64,000 nt of DNA from NCBI GenBank assembly GCA_026214975.1, contig JAOBSW010001085.1, positions 62,001-126,000 of the forward strand. Direction: 5' to 3'. Below the pieces are notes generated by a model that was not told the origin of the DNA, did no database searches, and saw only the letters and a list, made by a program, of their open reading frames with translations. The translations under genes were made by a program, and so were the position numbers. Positions 56,659 to 64,000 of this stretch are shown one piece after another. This DNA is from Gentiana macrophylla. Lineage: Eukaryota; Streptophyta; Magnoliopsida; Gentianales; Gentianaceae. The stretch's first letter is position 1. The number at the start of each line of letters is the position of its first letter.

Positions 56659-57716
56659 TCCCCTTAGACTATTTCTTAAAAACAACCATTCTCTAAGCAA
56701 AACACTACCCATTTCTTAGCTCGATTTTTGTAATAGCTTAGAATACTTTCTCTTAGCTCGAATCAACATAATCTTAGCTTATTAATCTTTCCATTTCTTA
56801 GCTCAGATTTCTACTTCAAACACTAAGAGATTCTTCTTTCTTTTAGTTGTTATGTCTATAATTTACTGTTTCTTTCTTGTTTTAACTAGTATAATGAGTA
56901 GCTAATCCCTTTTCATAGTCGACTCATGTGAAATTTAGTGAAATCACCCTTTGAGTGATGAAATTGAGAGTGGGTAGTGCCTTTTATTGTTTAATCTTGC
57001 TTGTTTCACGTCTTAGAACTTGTTATAACATCTCTATATTAGATTGATCACCTAATTTAGTAATCTCACATACCAATCTTATATATGTATTTTGCGGGGA
57101 GGTATGGGAAAAGGGGTTCTAAGATCGCGGCGTGGACTCGGCTTAGTTGTTAAGCCCGAGCCCAATGCGATGTTACTCGTTTTAACGTTTAAGCGGCTCT
57201 AGTGCATAACATGTCTTGTTAGTGAATCTTCTTTAGGGAAGGGTAGTTAACTTGGCGTAAGGTGTTAGGAGAGAGTTGTTCAGACCTTAGCACCGGGATT
57301 AGGAGCATGCACCCGTGAAATTGAATGCGAGAGTTCGTTTGTTCTAATGCACACTCCCGGTTTTGTCTATCCTTGGGGTTGAAACTAGCTATTTTGATCA
57401 TGGTTCGGCTATGTCCCTTAATCTATCTTTAAAACCTAGTAGTTTAATCTTCTTTCTTTCGTTTCTATCTTTAGACTCGTTAGTAAGAATCAATTTAGTG
57501 TCGTTGTAGTAAACAAGCACTTTAAAAACATTGATCACCTAGACTAAGTAACACGTTCGCTTTGGTACTCACAAACGCTTTTCCTTTGGGTTCGACCTCG
57601 TACTCTGTAGCTATTCTAGCAATCGACCGGTACCTTTGCCGGTTAGAGAGTTAGTTTGCCCACGGTTTGAGTCTTTATAAATTGTTTTTGAAAGGTGAAT
57701 TTTAGCTCAATCAAAA

Positions 57717-57734
57717 TGGCGCCGTTGCCGGGGA
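57717..57734 (+). other. Primer binding site of Athila-2
   Basis: TGGCGCCGTTGCCGGGGA, the common Athila/Tat priming site, three bases after the inferred LTR end. Confidence 0.9.
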
Positions 57735-57828
57735 TATTTTGTGCTATTTGTGATATCTTGCAAGTGAACCGAAGGCTTGGGCCTAGGTTTTATTTTATTG
57801 TTTTCTTGTTGTTTGCTTTTTGTAGTGC

Positions 57829-59980
57829 ATGACCCGAAGATCTCAAACACAACTCGAGCCATACATAGACGGGATTGAGGCTTACGCAAGGCGTAGAAAT
57901 AGTCAAAGAAGAAGAGGACATCAAGTAGAGGAGTCAAATCCGGTCTTTGAAGAGAATAGTTTGGGTGAGTTGGAAGAAGGATCCGGTTTGGCACAAAACG
58001 GTGAACAAGGATTGGAAGGAAATTTGGGAAACAATAATGGAGTCCCGAATCAAAACCTGCCTCTTGTCAACAACAATGCACAAGGAGGTGGGAATGGACA
58101 AGGACATAACTTTGTGAATGCGAATGGGCCTATACCACAAAATGTTCAACATGAGGCCCAAGGGAATCAAATGGATCCCATCGTTATGCAACAGTTCAAT
58201 GCATGGATGTTGAATCAATTTCAACATAACAAAAATCAAGCTCATAATCAAGGTGCAAATGCGATGCCTAATTGGTTTAACGGTCAACAAGAGCAAAATC
58301 AAGGCGGATTGACTTGTAGAGACTTAGTGCTGGCTCCCACGGCAACCATGGGGCATAGTCCAATTCGATTGCCACCGGTGGCTGCCAATAATTTGGAATT
58401 GAATAGAAACATCATACATTTGTTGGGAGACAACGCTATATTCAAGGGAACCTCTTAGAAAATCCTCACTTATTCATTGATCACTTTCTCCAAATAGTGA
58501 ACTCAACAAAGATCAATGGAGTGAGTGATGAGGCGCTCAAACTTATGCTTTTCCCGTTCCCTTGAAAGAGCAAGCTAAACGGTGGTATGATTCGTTGCCT
58601 AATGATTCTTTACACACATGGGAGGAAGTGATTAAGACCTTTCTACTCAAGTATTACCCCCCATCGAAGACCATGGATATGAAAGAGGCCATCATGTCGT
58701 TCAACGCTTACGAAGGAGAAGAGCTACATGAGTCATGGGACCGGTTTAAGGCTTTGTTGAGAGAGTGCCCGGGGCACGGGTTAAGATCTTATGAGGTAGT
58801 TCATGCTTTCTTCCAGGGTTTGGATCAAGTTCATCAAAGTACCTTGCATGCTTCATGCAACGGAGATATTATGAGTATGGTTCCCGAAGTAGCAATGAAC
58901 CAAATAGAGAATATTTCCGAGACCTCGAGGCAATACATATCGTCAAGTAGAAAGGGGACAAGGAGTAAGAAGCCCGGTTTGGTTGAAGTGAAAGAAGTTG
59001 AGGCAAATGATCAATATCATGCTCAAGTACAAGCGATGGAACAACAATTGGGGAGATTACAAAAGGAGAATGAGAGTGCTAGACTTTGCCAAATTTGTAG
59101 TGGATCACACTCGGCAAAGGATTGTAGGATGACGACCAAAGCTCAAAACATGGCTTATCCTCAATCCTCAACTCAAGGGCAACCTAGTACTCTATCTCAA
59201 GATAACATGAATGAGTTGGCAAAGTGGATGATGAGTATTTGTTCGATGGAGCAATGGAATGCGGGGCCTCAATATCAAAATCAATTGCAAAGCGCCTATC
59301 AAGGCCAGTATATGGGAGACCAACCAAGTGGGCTACCGTATGAAGAATCTCAAAATATAAACTTTGTGGGACAAGGTCAAGGAGGGAATTATGGAAATCA
59401 AGGTGATGGTTCTTGGAGGAATAACAACAATCAAGGTTGGAACCGAAATCAAAACCAAGGCCAAAACCAAGGTTATAGGCAAGGCCAAAATCAAGGTCAA
59501 TCTTCTCAAGCGCAATTCTATCAACCTCCACACCAAAGGCAACAACAAGGAGGGTATAACCAACAAGGCTCTAGCACTTATCAAAACCCTCCACCTTTGG
59601 CTCCTATACCTCAAAAGAGTGCAACCGATGTCATATTAGAGCAAATGAACAAAAACTTTGTGGAGATAAAGAAGGACATGGTTGAGATGAACTACAAACA
59701 TGGGTCCGCCATCAAAAATCTTGAAACTCAATTTGGTCAAGTGGTGGAACATGTACAGTTGAAAGGCGGCTTACCAAGTAACACCGAGAAGAATCCAAGA
59801 AATGTAAGCGCCATCTTAACTCGAAGTGGAAAAGTATTGAGGCAAGTGGTGAAAAGAAAGTCCTATGGGAAGACAAAGCTAGAAAAGCTCCCATTGAGAC
59901 CGAGGCGGGAGCCATGGATGGAGATATTGATGGGATTGAAGATGATGAAGATCATGAAGAGTATGTCAAGAAGAAGGAAG
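57829..59980 (+). pseudogene. Athila-2 gag, frameshifted
   Basis: The ATG at 57829 (MTRRSQTQLEPYIDGIEAY) gives an Asn/Gln-rich N-terminal part to about 58455. Single-base shifts near 58458 and 58556 move to the frame of the Gag core (KEQAKRWYDSLPNDSLHTWE at 58562; Gag retrotransposon domain to about 58870). A zinc knuckle CQICSGSHSAKDC is at about 59090-59130. A long Gln/Asn/Gly-rich region (59200-59600) and a coiled-coil-like segment (59635-59760) follow. A slip in an A run near 59855 shifts the last part, and reading continues in the 59914-60519 frame. Gag forms the virus-like particle and binds element RNA. Confidence 0.9.
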
Positions 59981-60932
59981 TAGAGAGGAAAGAAGCGCAA
60001 GCTAGGGGAGACTATGTGGTTATTGATGTGAAAGAGGAGGAACCAACTAGAAGAGAAGGGAAAGAGCCAATGAAAGAGCCGTCTTCCCCACGCACCAAAG
60101 GTAAGAAAGGTATGATCCCTCCTCCTTCTAAAGATTTTGATTTGAGCACTCTCCCTTTTCCCCCTAAGAATCATAGGCAAAGTTGCTTGAATAAAGCACA
60201 AACTCGATTTACTGAGATTTTGCAGAAAATTGACTTGAACATTCCTTTTCTTGAAGCACTTGCAAACATGCCCTCTTATTGTAAGTTCTTAAAGGGGTTG
60301 CTAACTAATAAGAGTAAAATGAAAGAGGTTGTTTGTTTGAATGAAGAGTGCTCCGCTATTTTTGATGCTAAGTCTAGAATTCCCCCGAAGGTTAGAGACA
60401 AGGGTAGTTTTACTATTCCTATTACTATTGGTACAACTCATTTTCCTAGCGTTTTATGTGATTTGGGAGCTAGCGTATGCTTAATTCCCCTTGCTATATA
60501 TGAAAAAGCCTTGACCTAGGAGAGTTGGAGCCAACGGGGATGACCCTTCAAATGGCGGATAGGTCGATTAGGGAGCCTATGGGAGTGATAGAGGATGTCA
60601 TCGTGAAAGTGGATAAATTTGCCTTCCCGGTAGATTTTGTGGTATTAGATATGGACATAAACTCCAAAACACCTTTGTTGTTAGGACGTCCCTTCTTAAA
60701 CACCGGAAGGACTTTGATAGATGTCGCGAGCGGAGAGATTATCTTGCGAGTTGGCGAGGAAAAAGTCGCGGTGAATGTTTACAAGGCCATGAAACATCCT
60801 AAGGAAAGTACCGAGGACTGTTTTTCTATTGATGCTATATATTCTTGCGTTTCGGAACATGTTGACATGCAGGAATATAAAGATAAGCCCGATGAATGCA
60901 TGGCAAGAGTGAGCACGGAGCTTGATGAATAG
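59914..60932 (+). pseudogene. Athila-2 protease region, frameshifted
   Basis: A basic and acidic linker leads to the aspartic protease: LCDLGASVCLIPLAIYEKA at about 60455-60510, with DLGAS as active site. A lost base near 60513 shifts to the 60525-60932 frame, with LLLGRPFLNTGRTLIDVASG completing the retropepsin fold. A TAG at 60930 and a TGA near 61055 lie between protease and RT. The protease would process the polyprotein. Confidence 0.88.
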
Positions 60933-61054
60933 GAAGAGTTGGAAAGTGAATCAATTGGGCTAGAAGAGACGGCTTTCATGGGTGAAAAATGGAGCGAAAA
61001 GATTGATCTTGGCCTTGAAGGGGAGCTAGAGAAGCCATCCATTGAAGACCCGAC

Positions 61055-62880
61055 TTGAAAATGAAGCCACTTCCACCTCATTTGAAGTATGTTTTTCTTG
61101 AAAATGATGATTTACTTCCTTTGATTATTTCTGCTACACTAACGGCTTTGCAGGAAGAAAAGTTGGTGAAAATGCTTAAGAAGCACAAGCGTGCTTTTGG
61201 GTGGAAGATGTGTGACCTCAAGGGCATAAGTCCTACTATTTGTCAACACAAGATTATTCTAGAGGATGGAGCGAAGCCGGTAAGGCAACCTCAAAGAAGG
61301 CTCAATCCACACCTCCAAGAGGTTGTGAGGAAGGATGTGGTCATGATGTTAAAGCTTGGGATCATTTATGCCATCTCGGATAGCAAGTGGGTGAGCCCCA
61401 CTCAAGTGGTACCAAAGAAGGGAGGCATGACCGTTGAAATCATTGACAAAGGTGAGGCGGTGCCTATGCATTTGGTAAGTGGTCATAGAATTTGTATTGA
61501 TTAACGTAAATTGAATGACCAAACCCGTAAAGATCATTTTCCCCTCCCTTTTATTGATCAAATGTTGGAAAGATTGAGTGGTCACGCTTTTTATTTCTTC
61601 CTTGATGGGTTTAGTGGGTATTACCAAATACATGTGGCCTTAGAGGACCAAGAAAAGACTACCTACACTTGTCCTTATGGCACCTTTGCCTTCCGTAGAA
61701 TGCCGTTTGGGTTGTGTAATGCACCCGCGACATTCCAACGGTGCATGGTTGCCATATTTACGGATATGATTGAAAGATTCTTAGAAGTCTTTATGGATGA
61801 TTTTAGCGTATTTGGTGATTCTTTTGAGGAGTGTCTAGATAATCTAGAAAAGGTGTTGAGTAGATGTGAGGAACGAATTTGGTGCTAAATTGGGAGAAGT
61901 GTCACTTGATGGTCACGGAAGGGATAGTCTTAGGGCATAAAATATCTAATAAGGGAATAGAAGTCGACAAGGCTAAGGTAGAAGTGATAGCTAAGCTTCC
62001 TATGCCCACTAACCTAAAGACTCTTAGGGGTTTTCTAGGCCATATGGGGTTCTATCGTAGGTTCATCAAGGATTTCTCAAAAATAGCCCGTCCTCTTACT
62101 ATTCTTCTTGGAAAAGACGTCCCGTTTGATTTCGACCAAGCTTGCATTGAGGCATTCTTGTTGCTCAAGCAATTGCTTGTATCCGCTACTGTCTTAGTTG
62201 CCCCGAAGTGGGATCAAGAGTTTGAGTTAATGTGTGATGCGAGTGACACCGCGGTTGGTGCGGTCCTCGGTCAAAAGATCGATAAAATCTTCAAGCCTAT
62301 TGCCTATGCTAGTCACACCTTGAATCCGGACCAACAAAACTACACCACTATTGAAAAAGAGCTTCTAGCGGTCGTCTTTGCGTTTGATAAGTTTCGGTCT
62401 CATCTCGTAGGTTCTCGTGTAGTTGTGCACACGGATCATGCCGCTTTGCGTTACCTCTTTGCCAAGCAAGATGCCAAGCCCTGCCTCTTGAGGTGGATTT
62501 TGCTCTTTCAAGAGTTTGATCTTGAAATCCGTGATAGAAAAGGGTGTGAGAATGTCGTAGCTGACGATTTGAGTCGTATGGAGCTTAGAGAGGAGTTAAT
62601 TAAGGCACAAAGTGAGATAAATGACTCTTTCCCACACGAGCAACTTTGTGCAATAGACACCCTTCTTCCGGTTAAGAAAGGTAACTTTCTAAAAGTCGGT
62701 AAGGAAGGTAGCCCTTGGTTCGCACCTTTTGTCAACTACCATGAGTGCGGTTTTATAGATCCCGACCTTGACTCAAATCAAAGGCGTAAATTCCTTAGTG
62801 AGGTTGGTAAGTATGTTTGGGAGGATCCTTGCTTATATAGGTTGTGTTCGGATGGCATCTTGAGGAGATGCATCCTGGAG
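61055..62880 (+). pseudogene. Athila-2 reverse transcriptase and RNase H, broken
   Basis: RT: RRLNPHLQEVVRKDVVMML, WVSPTQVVPKKGG, then a TAA at 61502 where a Tyr codon is expected. It continues HFPLPFIDQMLERLSG, PFGLCNAPATFQRCM and EVFMDDFSVFG (catalytic FMDD at about 61790). A frameshift near 61872 leads to the connection [15 protein letters not shown] and the RNase H domain: [47 protein letters not shown] and [11 protein letters not shown] contain the D-E-D-D set. RT and RNase H make element cDNA in the particle. Confidence 0.92.
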
Positions 62881-64000
62881 AGTGAGGTTTTGAGTGCGCT
62901 TTCTTTTTGTCACGATAAAGAGGCCGGGGGCCACTTTTCGGGGGAAGGACCGCTTTGAAGTGTTACAAAGTGGGCTATATTGGCCCACTCTATTCCGTGA
63001 TGCACATTCTTATGTGAAATCTTGTGACGCTTGTCAAAGGTCCGGGCGTATATCTAGGAGGAGTGAGATGCCTCAAAAGCCGATCATCGTTTGTGAAGTT
63101 TTTGATGTTTGGGGCATTAACTTCATGGGCCCCTATCCTTCTTCGTGAGGTAACAAGTATATCCTAGTCGCGTTTGATTATGTGTCAAAATGGGTTGAGG
63201 CCTTAGCCTCACCCACCAATGATAGGAATGTTGTTATCCGTTTTCTCAAAGAAACATCTTTTGTCGGTTTGGGGTACCCCGGGCTATAATTAGCGATAAT
63301 GGAAGCCACTTTGCCAATAAACCGTTTGACAAACTTTTAGTGAATTATGGGGTGAAACACAAGCTAGGCACCGCTTACCATCCCCAAACGAGTGGTCAAG
63401 TCGAGGTCACGAATAGGGGTATTAAGCGTATCTTAGAGAGGACGGTAGATGCAAATGTCAAGAGTTGGTCTTTAAAGTTAGATGATGCTCTGTGGGCCCA
63501 TAGGACCGCCTTTAAGACACCCCTAGACATGTCACCTTATATGATAGTCTATGGTAAATCTTGTCATCTTCCCGTAGAAATCGAACATAAGGCTTATTGG
63601 GCTATCAAAATGCTAAACCTCGATGACACCTTAGTTGGTGAGAAGCGTATGGCCCAATTGAATGAATTAGATGAGTTTCGCCTTTGTGCTTACGATCTTT
63701 CGACGAAGTATAAAGAAAAGACTAAGTTACTCCATGATAAGTTGATCAAACCTCGTGTTTTCAATGAGGGTGATGAAGTCTTATTCTACACTACTCGTCT
63801 TCATCTTTTCCAAGGGAAGTTGAAGTCTAGGTGGTCCGGTCCCTACGTGGTGTCGAAAGTCTATCCGTCCGGTGCTATTGAAATCACCCATCCTAAGTTT
63901 GGCACATTTACCACCAATGGCTTACGGTTGAAAAGGTATGAGAGGTTGCCTTACGACGAAGCACTAAAAATAGTGAACCTTGAAGACCCCATACCGTGTG
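62881..64000 (+). pseudogene. Athila-2 integrase, broken, runs past the window
   Basis: The HHCC zinc-binding domain is present ([21 protein letters not shown]). In the core, the first catalytic position reads [11 protein letters not shown], with Asn where Asp is expected. A TGA at 63147 and a frameshift near 63275 follow. Then [12 protein letters not shown] (second Asp) and [13 protein letters not shown] (Glu) are in one frame that stays open to the window edge. The C-terminal part includes the [16 protein letters not shown] domain. Integrase inserts cDNA in the genome. The Asn at position one and the breaks make this copy inactive. Confidence 0.9.

Larger units (their letters stand above)
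56005..57713 (+). repeat. Athila-2 5' LTR
   Basis: Starts TGATGGGAGTCAACTT and probably ends at the CA of GCTCAATCA. It contains the AAACGCGCGTTT array (56358-56617) and a TATA-like box CTATAAATAC (56649-56658). Only one copy is in view, so the boundaries rest on the start homology with the LTR at 23905 and the primer site. Confidence 0.8.
56005..64000 (+). mobile_element. Athila-type Ty3/gypsy retrotransposon (Athila-2), 3' end outside the window
   Basis: 5' LTR 56005 to about 57713, primer site 57717, gag 57829-59980, protease, RT, RNase H and integrase to the window end. It is better preserved than Athila-1 but has at least five frameshifts and three in-frame stops. The third ORF and 3' LTR would lie beyond 64000. 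Confidence 0.93.

Noticed and set aside
57934..58302. 122-codon minus-strand frame
   Set aside because: Antisense of the Asn/Gln-rich gag segment, with no family features.

Overview
The window looks like plant nuclear DNA, most likely from a eudicot with a repeat-rich genome. The evidence is plant-specific mobile elements (Athila-type Ty3/gypsy elements, a plant-mobile-domain MULE, elements primed by initiator-Met tRNA, Stowaway-like and hAT-like MITEs) and one split gene for a GT-2 type trihelix transcription factor. The species cannot be fixed from sequence alone. Almost everything except that gene is transposon sequence, much of it nested.

Left nest (1-28045). The oldest visible layer is a broken LINE (25492-28045). 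An Athila element, of which only the 3' LTR is in view (23905-25491), lies against it. Just upstream of that element's polypurine tract sits the end of another, unidentified retroelement (to 23852). That element is interrupted by a ~2-kb solo LTR (697-1965 plus 22704-23442) with a clean TTTGG target duplication. The solo LTR is split by a Mutator-like element (MULE, 1966-8339) carrying a plant-mobile-domain gene on + and a convergent transposase with an OTU protease domain on -. The MULE is cut by a 14-kb Athila element (8340-22703) with a decayed gag-pol and a third ORF.

Middle (28046-35906). A 983-bp foldback MULE has a perfect 9-bp target duplication (29389-30371). It is followed by a second MULE-terminus remnant and a C-rich minisatellite. 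Next is the trihelix gene on - (exons 34180-34436 and 31224-32433), the only credible intact host gene. Two MITE-like pieces lie upstream of it.

Right part (35907-64000). A minus-strand, gene-less LTR element (35907-52153) is interrupted inside its own 5' LTR by a second gene-less LTR element (43478-51664, TSD GATGC). A diverged ~0.8-kb tandem duplication follows (52163-53828). A second Athila element runs off the window end (56005-64000), with gag, protease, RT, RNase H and integrase recognisable but broken by stops and frameshifts.

The most interesting pattern is that three Athila LTRs of different sequence each carry an array of short GC-rich palindromes just upstream of a TATA-like box. 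In the 14-kb Athila the same motif and TATA arrangement recurs inside the element ahead of its third ORF. A MULE and a foldback element carry arrays of yet other short palindromes near their ends. This suggests lineage-specific, rapidly diverging control arrays shared by unrelated transposons.
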